A DNA stretch of 64,000 nucleotides from Halomonas ramblicola (GTDB lineage Bacteria; Pseudomonadota; Gammaproteobacteria; Pseudomonadales; Halomonadaceae): the NCBI RefSeq assembly GCF_030409215.1, contig NZ_JAUFPL010000028.1:498519-562518 (forward strand), read 5' to 3'. The position numbers were made by a program, and so were the translations under genes. Under the pieces are notes generated by a model. The model saw nothing but the letters and a program-made list of their open reading frames with translations, made no database searches and was not told the origin of the DNA. This document shows, one piece after another, positions 16,990 through 25,600 of this stretch; position 1 is the first letter of the stretch; each line of letters begins with the position of its first letter.

Positions 16990-19470
16990 TCAGTGCAGCA
17001 GGCGCGAATCCCCCGGCAGGGTGTCGATGTGCATGGGGGCCCAGTGGCGGGGCCGCGCACCGGGAAACTCCAGGCTCGCCCAGGGGCCGGCCAGGGGCGG
17101 CGCGGCGCTGAGCCAGGCCACCAGGGCCTGGCGCAGGCCGGCCAGGAAGCTCTCGCGTTCCGGGGTCTCGCCCATGAAGAAGGAGAAGCCGGCATAGAGC
17201 CCCCGGGCGTAGGACTCCCATCCCGAGTAGTGGGCGGCGGCCAGCGCATGGGCACGCTCCAGCACCGCCTCGAAGGCGGCCGCATCCAGCCAGCCCAGCT
17301 GACGAGCGGCAATGGCCAGATCCACCGCCTGGGCCGCGTCCCAGGCGGCGAGGTCGGTGTCGTTGCAACCGTCCTCGTTGTCGCGCACCCGTTGCAGGCG
17401 CAGCAGATGGTCGCGTTCCTCGTCGCGACACTCACCGCTCTCCAGGGTGGCGATCTCCGAGGCGAGACGTGCGGCGTTGAGGGTATAGGGCGCATAGTTG
17501 ATCTGGTACTCCTGGCGGTCACCAGCCTCGAGCAGGAAGTCCAGGAAGTCGTCCAGTTCCTCCGCCGAGTGCAGGCCATAGTGGCCGTCGATCCATTCGC
17601 GGATCGCCTGCGCCTCGCGTTCGCTCTCACGGTGCGGCAGGCTCCAGGGCGGGCTGTTGAGCGGCCCCACCAGTGACATGGCGGTGAACAGCGACAGGCT
17701 GGGCCGTGCTGCCGGCTCCTGCCACTCGCCGCCCTGCCAATCCAGCCAGTGGAAGAGGCTGCCGGGGTCCTCGGCGTGCCAGCGGATCTCGGCGGTCAGC
17801 GGGGGCTGGCCCTCTTCGGGCAGCAGGCCATCCCACTCGGCCCAGGCCTCCAGCAACCGCCGAGCATCGGGATAGAAGCGGCACAACGAACCGCGTAGCG
17901 CCTCGGCCAGCCCGGCGAGGCCTTCGGCGTCGAAGGCCTCGCTGTCCATGGCCATCTGCAGGTAGAAGGCGTACTTCTCGGCCATGTGGATGGTGGCCGC
18001 ATGGCGGCTGGCGCGACGCAGGCCGTCGCGCATGGCCAGCGCCGCCGGCTCCGGTCGCCCGAAGGGGGTCTCGGCGGGCGGCAGGGCGCCGTGGGCGGCA
18101 TCCGCCGCCAGCTGGTTGAGGTGGTGGGCCTGGGCCGGCAGCCAGTAGCGCACCAGCGCCTCCACGCCCTCCTCCGGGTGCAGGTCCAGGGTCTCGGCGA
18201 GGTAGTGGCGGGCCTCCTCGCGGCGTGCCGCGGCCACCGCCATGGTCGGCCCCTGGCGGGCCGCCAGCTCCGGCTCACGCACCGAGGCCAGGGCCAGTAC
18301 CCAGTGTCGCGGCGCGGACCGCCAGACGCGGACCGCCCGGCGCGAACGCTCCAGCAAGGCGGGCGCCACCAGCCCCTGCAGGGGCGTTCGCCAGGGGCTC
18401 ACCGGGGACTGCAGCAGCAGCCCCCAGTCGGCATCGCAGGCCGGCAGCAGGTCGCGTCCCTCGGAGAGGCTGCGCCCCCGCTGGTAGGCGCGGGCCAGGG
18501 CCGCCCAATCGCTGTAGCGATGCAGCACCAGATCGGTGGCGTGCAGGGCGAAGTCCTCGGCCTCCTCGGCGTCGAGCCAGCCCAGACAGGCGCCGGCCCA
18601 GGCCAGGTCCACCAGGCGCAACCAGTCCCAGGCCGCCCACTCCAGCGGCTCGCCATGCTCGACGAAGCCGAGCAGTACCCGACCGTAGCGGCGCTCGGGC
18701 CCCTCCAGCCCCGCCAGCCAGGCCCGGCGGTCGTCCGCCCCCAGGGCCAGCAGCCGGGTGGCATCCAGGTCCCAGCCCTGGCGGTCGCCCTGGGCGCCCA
18801 GCCACAGCAGCGCCCGCACCAGGTCGTCCCGGTCGCGGATCTGCCACGCCTCGTCGAGCCAGGCGGCGAGCCCGCCCCAGTCGTGCTCGCCGGCGGGCAC
18901 CGCCACCACCGGCGCGAAGCCGGCACGCAGCCGCCAGGCGGGGGCCCCGCCCGTCTCGGGCCAGGGTGCATCGGGGCGGTCATGCACCGCCAGCCACTCG
19001 CCGAGCCGCTCCCAGGTGACGCCGTCGCCCTCGTGCTCGAGCACCGACAGGACCTCGCAGGCCTCGGCGAAGCCGTCGTCGCCCCGCACCCAGCCCTCGG
19101 CGCTGCGCGCCCGCAGCAGCGCCTCGAGCCAGGCGTCGAGATCGCGGTGGTGGGCGGCGATCTCGCCGGCCAGCCAGTGGGCCCAGGCCCTGGCCTCGGC
19201 CTCGCCCAGCCAGCCGGCGGAACCGGCCAGCGCCACCAGCTCCAGGGCATCCAGCAGTCGCGACGGGTCGGCGCCGCTACCGCCGGGCCCCAGCGCCTCG
19301 AGCAACCGCCAGCCCAGCTCGCCGCGATCGCCCACGTCCAGCGCCCCGAGTCGGGCACGGGCGGCCTCCGGCGCCACGCTCAGCGGGTCGGGGTCGAAGG
19401 CCCAGTCGCATAGCACCAGCTGCTGGGCCCACCAGGCGTTCAGGGGATCGATCAAGGCACACCTCGCCAT
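16990..19470 (-). CDS. Large protein with three DUF1266-like repeat segments
   Basis: An 826-residue soluble protein, rich in Trp, Ala and acidic residues, without signal peptide or membrane spans. Three segments share a pattern: about 72-124 (GWLGEAEARAW), 278-335 (GWLDAEEAEDF, HRYSDWAALARAYQRG) and 708-765 (GWLDAAAFEAV, HYSGWESYARGLYAG). The last two begin AWD..RxVDLA and match the DUF1266 family (E. coli YbeU/YbeR type) as I remember it. Function is unknown. The ATG at 19470 has no ribosome site; a TTG at 19455 behind GAGGTG is a possible true start. It stands alone. Confidence 0.75.
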   Translation of the reverse strand: MARCALIDPLNAWWAQQLVLCDWAFDPDPLSVAPEAARARLGALDVGDRGELGWRLLEALGPGGSGADPSRLLDALELVALAGSAGWLGEAEARAWAHWLAGEIAAHHRDLDAWLEALLRARSAEGWVRGDDGFAEACEVLSVLEHEGDGVTWERLGEWLAVHDRPDAPWPETGGAPAWRLRAGFAPVVAVPAGEHDWGGLAAWLDEAWQIRDRDDLVRALLWLGAQGDRQGWDLDATRLLALGADDRRAWLAGLEGPERRYGRVLLGFVEHGEPLEWAAWDWLRLVDLAWAGACLGWLDAEEAEDFALHATDLVLHRYSDWAALARAYQRGRSLSEGRDLLPACDADWGLLLQSPVSPWRTPLQGLVAPALLERSRRAVRVWRSAPRHWVLALASVREPELAARQGPTMAVAAARREEARHYLAETLDLHPEEGVEALVRYWLPAQAHHLNQLAADAAHGALPPAETPFGRPEPAALAMRDGLRRASRHAATIHMAEKYAFYLQMAMDSEAFDAEGLAGLAEALRGSLCRFYPDARRLLEAWAEWDGLLPEEGQPPLTAEIRWHAEDPGSLFHWLDWQGGEWQEPAARPSLSLFTAMSLVGPLNSPPWSLPHRESEREAQAIREWIDGHYGLHSAEELDDFLDFLLEAGDRQEYQINYAPYTLNAARLASEIATLESGECRDEERDHLLRLQRVRDNEDGCNDTDLAAWDAAQAVDLAIAARQLGWLDAAAFEAVLERAHALAAAHYSGWESYARGLYAGFSFFMGETPERESFLAGLRQALVAWLSAAPPLAGPWASLEFPGARPRHWAPMHIDTLPGDSRLLH

Positions 19471-19652
19471 CGGGACGATAAGGGCGGCACGCGGCCGGCG
19501 GATTTTTGGCGCCCCAGTGTAGCGGAAAGCACCGCCGTCGCCGATGGGTCACGACGCTTTTCGCTGACACTCGCCGCGACGGTCCCGGGCTTGGCGAGGC
19601 GTTTGAAATAATGCACACTGCGTAAAATATGCCAACAATTCCCGGAGGAACC

Positions 19653-21098
19653 ATGGCCGACCTGCCCGACATCCTGATCCCCAAGGCCTACATCGGCGGC
19701 GAATGGCGCGATGCCGAGACGCGCTTCGCCGTCACCGACCCGGCCAGCGGCGCGACCCTGGCCGAGGTGCCCGACCTCGATGCCGAGGCTACCCGTGACG
19801 CCGTGGCCGCCGCCGAGGCCGCCTGGCCGGCCTGGCGCCGGCGGACGGCCAAGGAGCGCGCCGGGCTGCTGCGCCGCTGGTTCGACCTGCTGATGGCCCA
19901 CCAGGAGGACCTCGCCCGGCTGATGACCCTGGAGCAGGGCAAGCCGCTGGCAGAGTCACGCGGCGAGGTGGCCTACGGCGCCGCCTTCGTGGAGTTCTAC
20001 GCCGAGGAGGCCAAGCGCATGGCCGGCGAGACGCTGCCCGGTCACGGCGCCGACAAGCGCATCCTGGTGTTCCGCGAACCCATCGGGGTGGTGGCCGCCA
20101 TCACGCCATGGAACTTCCCGCTGGCGATGATCACCCGTAAGTGCGCCCCGGCGCTGGCCGCGGGCTGCCCGGTGGTGATCAAGCCCGCCGAGGCCACGCC
20201 CCTCACCGCCCTGGCGGCGGTGCGGCTGGCCGAGCTGGCCGGCTTCCCCGCCGGGGCGATCAACGTGGTCACCGCCAGCCGCCCCGCCGCGGTGGGCGAG
20301 GTCCTCACCACCGACCCGCGGGTACGCAAGATCTCCTTCACCGGCTCCACCCCGGTGGGCAAGGCGCTGCTGGCCCAGTGCGCCGGCACGGTCAAGAAGG
20401 CCTCCATGGAGCTAGGCGGCAACGCCCCCTTCATCGTCTTCGACGACGCCGACCTGGATGCGGCGGTGGAGGGCGCCATCGCCTCCAAGTACCGCAACTC
20501 CGGCCAGACCTGCGTGTGCACCAACCGCCTGCTGGTCCAGGCCGGGGTCTACGATGCCTTCGTCGAGAAGCTGGCCGCCCGGGTGGCGGAACTGAAGGTG
20601 GGCAACGGCCTGGACGAGGGCGTGGTCCAGGGGCCGCTGATCAACGCCGCCGCGGTGGAGAAGGTCGAGGCGCATATCGCCGACGCCCTGGAGAAGGGCG
20701 GGCGCCTGGTGTGCGGCGGCAGGCCCCACGCCCTGGGCGGCACCTTCTTCGAGCCCACGGTGATCGCCGACGTCAGCGACGCGATGCGCGTGGCCCGCGA
20801 GGAGACCTTCGGCCCGCTGGCCCCGGTGTTCCGCTTCGAGACGGACGAACAGGCCATCGCCATGGCCAACGCCACCGAGTTCGGCCTGGCCGCCTACTTC
20901 TACGCCCGCGACTATCGCCGCATCTGGCATGTTATGGAGGGCCTGGAGTATGGCATGGTGGCGGTCAACGAGGGCCTGCTCTCCACCGAGCTGGCCCCCT
21001 TCGGCGGCGTCAAGGAATCCGGCCTGGGCCGCGAGGGCTCGCACCACGGCCTGGACGAGTTCACTGAACTAAAATACGTGTGTGTCGGCGGCCTGTGA
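19653..21098 (+). CDS. gabD: Succinate-semialdehyde dehydrogenase GabD
   Basis: An aldehyde dehydrogenase of 481 residues (E. coli GabD 482) that oxidises succinate semialdehyde to succinate with NAD(P)+. The general base is Glu254 (MELGGNAPF) and the nucleophile Cys287 (GQTCVC); the second cysteine two residues on is the redox-switch position of GabD. The ATG at 19653 follows GGAGG. gabT follows after 34 bp, giving a GABA-to-succinate operon. A role in 5-aminovalerate breakdown as DavD (glutarate semialdehyde) cannot be excluded. Confidence 0.92.
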   Translation: MADLPDILIPKAYIGGEWRDAETRFAVTDPASGATLAEVPDLDAEATRDAVAAAEAAWPAWRRRTAKERAGLLRRWFDLLMAHQEDLARLMTLEQGKPLAESRGEVAYGAAFVEFYAEEAKRMAGETLPGHGADKRILVFREPIGVVAAITPWNFPLAMITRKCAPALAAGCPVVIKPAEATPLTALAAVRLAELAGFPAGAINVVTASRPAAVGEVLTTDPRVRKISFTGSTPVGKALLAQCAGTVKKASMELGGNAPFIVFDDADLDAAVEGAIASKYRNSGQTCVCTNRLLVQAGVYDAFVEKLAARVAELKVGNGLDEGVVQGPLINAAAVEKVEAHIADALEKGGRLVCGGRPHALGGTFFEPTVIADVSDAMRVAREETFGPLAPVFRFETDEQAIAMANATEFGLAAYFYARDYRRIWHVMEGLEYGMVAVNEGLLSTELAPFGGVKESGLGREGSHHGLDEFTELKYVCVGGL

Positions 21099-21132
21099 GC
21101 GACCGCCGCCCGCTTTTCCACCAGGAGGCATC

Positions 21133-22425
21133 ATGAACAACGCTGAACTGAACGAACTCAAAAAGCGCTACGTCGCCAACGGCGCCGCCAGCCCCGCGAC
21201 CCAGTTCGCCGCCCGCGCCGAGAACGCGCTGGTGTGGGACGCCGACGGCAACCGCATCATCGACTTCGCCGGCGGCATCGGCGTGCTCAACATCGGCCAC
21301 CGCCACCCCAAGGTGGTGGAAGCCGTCAAGGCCCAGCTCGACCGCGTGATGCACACCTGCCAGACCGTGATGCCCTACGAGGGCTACGTGAAGGTGGCCG
21401 AGAAGCTCAGCCAGGTCACCCCGGTGCGCGGCCACGCCAAGGTGATGCTGGCCAACTCCGGCGCCGAGGCCCTGGAGAACGCCGTCAAGGTCGCCCGCGC
21501 CGCCACCGGCAAGAACAACGTCATCTGCTTCGACGGCGGCTACCACGGCCGCACCTTCATGACCATGGCCATGAACGGCAAGGTCGCCCCCTACGCCGGG
21601 GACTTCGGCTCCATGCCGGGCAACGTCTTCCGTGCCCCCTACCCGGTGCCCTACCACGGCGTCAGCGAGGACGAGGCGATCCGCGGCCTGAAGATGGCGA
21701 TCAAGACCGACGCCAATCCCCGCGACACCGCGGCCATCGTGCTCGAGCCGGTGCTCGGCGAGGGGGGCTTCTATGCCGCCCCGGCCAGCTTCCTCCAGGC
21801 GATCCGCGAGATCTGCGACGAGCACGGCATGCTGATGATCGTCGACGAGGTGCAATCCGGCTTCGGGCGTACCGGCAAGCTGTTCGCCATCGAGCACAGC
21901 GGCGTCGAACCGGACATCATCACCATGGCCAAGAGCATGGCCGACGGCATGCCGATCTCCGCCGTGGTGGGCACCGACAAGCACATGGACGCCTCCGGCC
22001 CCAACTCCCTGGGCGGCACCTACACCGGCAGCCCGGTCTCCTGCGCCGCCACCCTGGCCGTGCTGGAGGTCTTCGAGCAGGAAGGCATCCTCGAGCAGAG
22101 CCAGGCGCTGGGCGACAAGCTGGCCCAGCGCTTCGCCCGCTGGCAGCAGGACTTCGACTGCGTCGACAACGGTCGCCACCTGGGCGCCATGGCGGCCATC
22201 GACCTGGTCACCGACAAGGCCAAGCACACCCCGGATGCCGACCTGGCCGCGGCGCTGTGCAAGAAGGCCCGCGAGAAGGGGCTGATCCTGCTCTCCTGCG
22301 GCCTCTACGGCAACACCATCCGCTTCCTGATGCCCGTCACCATCGAGGACGAGGTGCTCGAGGAGGGCCTCGGCATCATCGAGGCGTGCCTCAAGGAGCT
22401 GGTCGGCCAGCCCGCCACCGCCTGA
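21133..22425 (+). CDS. gabT: 4-aminobutyrate aminotransferase GabT
   Basis: A class III PLP aminotransferase of 430 residues that transfers the amino group of GABA to 2-oxoglutarate. PLP-binding Lys267 lies in TMAKSMADG (E. coli Lys268), and Asp238-Glu239 of IVDEVQSGFGRTG contact the cofactor. The start is set by AGGAGG seven bases upstream. It is co-transcribed with gabD. The alternative name DavT (5-aminovalerate) is possible because the families are nearly inseparable by eye. A GC-rich hairpin follows the stop. Confidence 0.92.
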   Translation: MNNAELNELKKRYVANGAASPATQFAARAENALVWDADGNRIIDFAGGIGVLNIGHRHPKVVEAVKAQLDRVMHTCQTVMPYEGYVKVAEKLSQVTPVRGHAKVMLANSGAEALENAVKVARAATGKNNVICFDGGYHGRTFMTMAMNGKVAPYAGDFGSMPGNVFRAPYPVPYHGVSEDEAIRGLKMAIKTDANPRDTAAIVLEPVLGEGGFYAAPASFLQAIREICDEHGMLMIVDEVQSGFGRTGKLFAIEHSGVEPDIITMAKSMADGMPISAVVGTDKHMDASGPNSLGGTYTGSPVSCAATLAVLEVFEQEGILEQSQALGDKLAQRFARWQQDFDCVDNGRHLGAMAAIDLVTDKAKHTPDADLAAALCKKAREKGLILLSCGLYGNTIRFLMPVTIEDEVLEEGLGIIEACLKELVGQPATA

Positions 22426-22448
22426 TCGGGTACCCGCCACACCGATCC

Positions 22449-22475
22449 CACCGCCCGGCCCCGCGCCGGGCGGTG
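22449..22475 (+). terminator. Terminator-like hairpin after gabDT
   Basis: CACCGCCCGGC and GCCGGGCGGTG form a perfect 11-bp stem with a 5-base loop, 24 bp after the gabT stop. No T-tract follows. Confidence 0.55.
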
Positions 22476-22500
22476 CTCGTCGGGGGCGGATCAGCGGCCA

Positions 22501-22538
22501 TAGGCCCCCCTCTTCGACCTGTCCCCGGCGCCCCTCGC
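22501..22538 (-). repeat. Intergenic repeat, copy 3 (inverted)
   Basis: On the minus strand this reads GCGAGGGGCGCCGGG, GACAGGTC, GAAGAGG, then a G-run and CCTA. It matches the copies at 3942 and 16871. Just beyond, GGCCTATGGCC forms a small inverted repeat. It lies in the 198-bp gap between gabT and the next gene. Confidence 0.75.
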
Positions 22539-22623
22539 CATCATCCCTCCGGGTTGCAGCCGGCTCTCTTGCCAGGACGTTGTCCAGCCGGGAAGATGGC
22601 GGCGTCCACCACGAGGCGACACC

Positions 22624-23223
22624 GTGATACTGCGAACCCTCTCCCTGCTGCGCTCCCTGCAGGGCGCCGGCGACACCCTCCAGGCGGCCAGGGCCCGCGT
22701 CCAGTTGGCCTGCGACTACCGCTGGCTGCGCGGCGAGATGCGCCAGGGCCTGATCGCCGCCGAGGCGGTGCGACTCGCCGACGGTACCCCGGCGCAAGCC
22801 GTGCTGCTCGCCTACCCCGCCACGCCGGCGCGCCTGGCCGGCGGCCGCTGGCCCGAGGATCCCGAGGCGCGGGAGCGCTGCTTCGTCGCCGGGACGCACG
22901 CCTGCCGGGCCGCCGGGGCGCCGGCCTACCGTACCCTGGAGAGCCTCTCCCAGGGCCTGGCGCACGGCGCCGCCACGGTGCTCAGGGACGCCTCCCGTCT
23001 CCAGTACCTGCTCGACCGGGAGGCCCTGCGCCTCACCTGGCGCCGCCCGGAGCGACTGCCCGAGGCCCTTGCCCGGCGGCTGGGCGATGGCCGGGCGCCG
23101 CCGGGGTGCTTCCTGCTCGAGGTCAGGGTGCCGGGGGAACGCGAGGCGACCGCGCCCGATGGGGCCTGGCTGGATCGCCGCCTGGACCGCTACCGGCGCA
23201 TCCTGCCGCCGACGACTCGCTGA
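22624..23223 (+). CDS. Hypothetical protein, 199 residues
   Basis: This frame starts at a GTG with GAGG seven bases upstream. The product is rich in Arg, Leu and Ala, with no signal peptide, membrane span or known motif. Strong G/C in third codon positions over its length and a plausible start support a real gene. I do not recognise it. Its 3' end converges on the GlsB-type gene. Confidence 0.55.
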   Translation: MILRTLSLLRSLQGAGDTLQAARARVQLACDYRWLRGEMRQGLIAAEAVRLADGTPAQAVLLAYPATPARLAGGRWPEDPEARERCFVAGTHACRAAGAPAYRTLESLSQGLAHGAATVLRDASRLQYLLDREALRLTWRRPERLPEALARRLGDGRAPPGCFLLEVRVPGEREATAPDGAWLDRRLDRYRRILPPTTR

Positions 23224-23283
23224 GCCCCGCACGCCGGCGCCCGACCAGTGAGGCCAGGCGCCCGGCGCCGAAGGTCAGCCGTC

Positions 23284-23526
23284 TCAGGCCTTTTTCACCT
23301 TGGCGATCACCCACAGCAGCACCACCGCGCCGACGATGGCGGTCACCAACGAACCGATGAAGCCGCCGGCCTCCAGCCCCAGCAGGCTGAACAGTCCGCC
23401 ACCGATCACGGCCCCCACCACCCCGACGCCGATGTTGCCGAGGATACCGAAGCCGCCCCCGCGCATGATGTGGCCGGCGATCCAGCCCGCCAGGCCACCG
23501 ATGATCAACCAGGCAATGATTCCCAT
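23284..23526 (-). CDS. GlsB/YeaQ/YmgE-type small membrane protein
   Basis: An 80-residue, very Gly-rich protein with three hydrophobic spans (about 3-20, 27-48, 53-76) and the family pattern GGLAGWIAG. These 'transglycosylase-associated' proteins are widespread stress-induced inner-membrane proteins of unknown mechanism. GGAG lies just before the ATG. The DUF924 gene lies 41 bp upstream on the same strand. Confidence 0.9.
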   Translation of the reverse strand: MGIIAWLIIGGLAGWIAGHIMRGGGFGILGNIGVGVVGAVIGGGLFSLLGLEAGGFIGSLVTAIVGAVVLLWVIAKVKKA

Positions 23527-23567
23527 CTCGCTCTCCTTGTCGCTCGTTTGGGTGAGACACGCCAGGC

Positions 23568-24119
23568 TCAGAACGACGAGCCCGGCCGCTCCAGGAAGGC
23601 CAGCTCCTCCGCGCTGGAGGCCCGGCCGAGGATGGCGTTGCGGTGTGGATAGCGCCCGAAACGCTCGAGGATCTCGCGGTGACGGTGCTCGAAGCGCAGG
23701 TTCTCCTCCAACCCCGGCTGGTCGAAGAGCCGCCGCGCCTCGTCATGGATGACCAGCGACTCGCTGTGCATGTAGGGCAGGTAGAGGAAGGCGCGCCAGG
23801 ACACCGGCAAGGCCCGGTCGGCGCCCCGGGCCACCGCCTCCTGGGCCAGTACCAGCGCCACCGGGTCGCCGGCGAAGGCCAGCGGGCTGTCGCGGTGGAG
23901 GTTGCGGGGGAACTGGTCCAGCACCAGGATCTCGGCCAGCCGCCCCTCGGGCGATCGACGCCAGCCCCACAGCTCGCCGCGCCTGGCGGCCGCCGGCAGG
24001 TCGCCGAAGCGCCGGCCGATCTCGGCGTCCAGCGCCGGGTCCTTGCGGAACCACTGAGCCGGCGCGAGTTCGCCGAACCAGAAGTCCAGCACCGTTCGCG
24101 CCTCGGGACCTGTCGCCAT
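23568..24119 (-). CDS. DUF924 family protein
   Basis: A 183-residue soluble helical protein with hallmark stretches VLDFWFGEL and WFRKDPALD near the start, then VLDQFPRNLHR and YLPYMHSESL. This matches the DUF924 (TPR-like fold) family; no biochemical role is established. ATG at 24119 follows GGAGG. It is divergent from a small membrane-protein gene and probably co-transcribed with the GlsB-type gene downstream. Confidence 0.87.
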   Translation of the reverse strand: MATGPEARTVLDFWFGELAPAQWFRKDPALDAEIGRRFGDLPAAARRGELWGWRRSPEGRLAEILVLDQFPRNLHRDSPLAFAGDPVALVLAQEAVARGADRALPVSWRAFLYLPYMHSESLVIHDEARRLFDQPGLEENLRFEHRHREILERFGRYPHRNAILGRASSAEELAFLERPGSSF

Positions 24120-24198
24120 GTGTCGCGCCTCCGCTGTGCTGTGGCCGCCCTGTTCACCTGATACCATCCCCGCCGTGACACCACAAGCGAGGAGCGCC

Positions 24199-24384
24199 AT
24201 GAACCCGGATCCCATCTGGTCGATGCTCAACTATGCCCTGCACGTCGTCGGCCTGCTGGTCTGCCTGGCCGGGCTGACGCTGGCCCGCGGCGAGCGCCAT
24301 CGCGCCGCCGGGCGCCTGCTGGCCGGCGCCGGCTTCCTGATCGCCGCCTCCCCCACCCTCTACGCCCTGGTGGCCACCCCCTGA
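24199..24384 (+). CDS. Small two-span membrane protein
   Basis: A 61-residue protein with spans at about 10-28 and 37-58 separated by a basic loop (RGERHRAAGR), so both ends probably face the periplasm. GAGGAG lies five bases before the ATG. The MFS gene begins 14 bp after its stop, so they are likely co-transcribed. I do not recognise the family. Confidence 0.65.
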   Translation: MNPDPIWSMLNYALHVVGLLVCLAGLTLARGERHRAAGRLLAGAGFLIAASPTLYALVATP

Positions 24385-24398
24385 CACGAGGATGTCCC

Positions 24399-25577
24399 AT
24401 GCCCGCCACCGTCGCCCTGCTGTCGCTCTGCCAGGCCCTGCTGGTCAGCGGCAACATCCTGCTGATCGCCGTCTCGCCGCTGATCGGCGCCGCCCTGGCG
24501 CCCAGCGCCAACTGGGCCACCGCCCCGGTCGCCACCCAGTGGCTGGGCCTGATGTGTGCCACCATCCCCGCCTCGCTGATCATGGGACGCCTGGGGCGCA
24601 AGCGCGGCTTCGTGCTCGGCAACCTGGTGGGCCTGGCCGGCGTGGCGCTGGCGCTCCAGGCCCTGGTGGGAGAACGCTTCGGCCTCTTCCTGCTGGCCAC
24701 CTGGCTGATCGGCATCGGCATCGGCTTCGGTCAGCTCTACCGCTTCGCCGCCGTGGAGGCGGCCCCGGCGCCGCTGCGCGACCGGGCCATCGGCCTGGTG
24801 ATGGGTGGCGGGGTACTGGCCGCCTTCTTCGGCCCCTGGCTGGCCCGGATCAGCCAGGGGCTGGGCGAGGTGCCCTTCCTGGGCAGCTTCATGGGCCTGG
24901 GCGCCCTCTACCTGGTCGCCCTGGCGATCCTCGTCCTGCTGCGCCTGCCCCCGGCCGAGGCCACCCACTCGGACGGACCGGGCCGGCCGCTGGGCGAGAT
25001 CCTGCGCCAGCCGGTGTTCGTCGCCGCGGTGAGCGCGGCGCTGATCGGCTACGGGGTGATGAACCTGGCCATGACCGCCACGCCCCTGGCCATGAACCAT
25101 GCCGGCCACGACTTCGACCACGTGGCCACCACCATCCAGTGGCACGTGCTGGCGATGTTCCTGCCCTCCTTCGTCACCGGCCGGCTCACCGGCCGCTTCG
25201 GCGCGCCGCGGATGATCATCGCCGGCTGTCTGCTGCTGGCCGCCAGCGCCCTGGTGGCCCAGTGGGAAGGCGGCCTGGCGGGCTTCCATGTCGGCCTGGT
25301 GCTGCTCGGGCTGGGCTGGAACTTCACCTTCCTACCGGCCACCGGCCTGCTCACCGAGGCCTACCGCCCCGCCGAGAAGGCGCGCACCCAGGCCGCCAAC
25401 GAGTTCCTGGTCTTCTCCACCGTAGCGCTCACCGCCCTGGCCGCCGGCCCGCTGGTGAGCCAGTTGGGCTGGTCGCCCCTCAACCTGGTGCTGTTGCCGC
25501 TGTGCCTGCTGCCCCCGGCCGCGCTGCTGCGCTGGCGGCTTGCCAATCCCGCCCGGCGCCCTCACATTAGTGACTGA
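24399..25577 (+). CDS. MFS transporter
   Basis: A 392-residue carrier with about 12 hydrophobic spans and the loop 2-3 signature GRLGRKRGFVLGNL, repeated in weaker form as GRLTGRFGAPRM in the second half. No substrate-specific motif is apparent. The start follows GAGGATG. The ycjX-like gene starts 23 bp after the stop. Confidence 0.87.
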   Translation: MPATVALLSLCQALLVSGNILLIAVSPLIGAALAPSANWATAPVATQWLGLMCATIPASLIMGRLGRKRGFVLGNLVGLAGVALALQALVGERFGLFLLATWLIGIGIGFGQLYRFAAVEAAPAPLRDRAIGLVMGGGVLAAFFGPWLARISQGLGEVPFLGSFMGLGALYLVALAILVLLRLPPAEATHSDGPGRPLGEILRQPVFVAAVSAALIGYGVMNLAMTATPLAMNHAGHDFDHVATTIQWHVLAMFLPSFVTGRLTGRFGAPRMIIAGCLLLAASALVAQWEGGLAGFHVGLVLLGLGWNFTFLPATGLLTEAYRPAEKARTQAANEFLVFSTVALTALAAGPLVSQLGWSPLNLVLLPLCLLPPAALLRWRLANPARRPHISD

Positions 25578-25600
25578 ATTTTCAGGATGAGCCGCCACGG

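Noticed and set aside
19603..19628. TTGAAA and TAAAAT as the gabD promoter
   Set aside because: The spacer is 14 bp, shorter than usual; the AT-rich stretch may hold the promoter but I cannot place it.
24392..25570. Alternative 392-codon frame over the MFS gene
   Set aside because: Same length but Arg/Pro/Gly-rich in the shifted frame; only the frame starting at 24399 gives membrane spans and the MFS signature.
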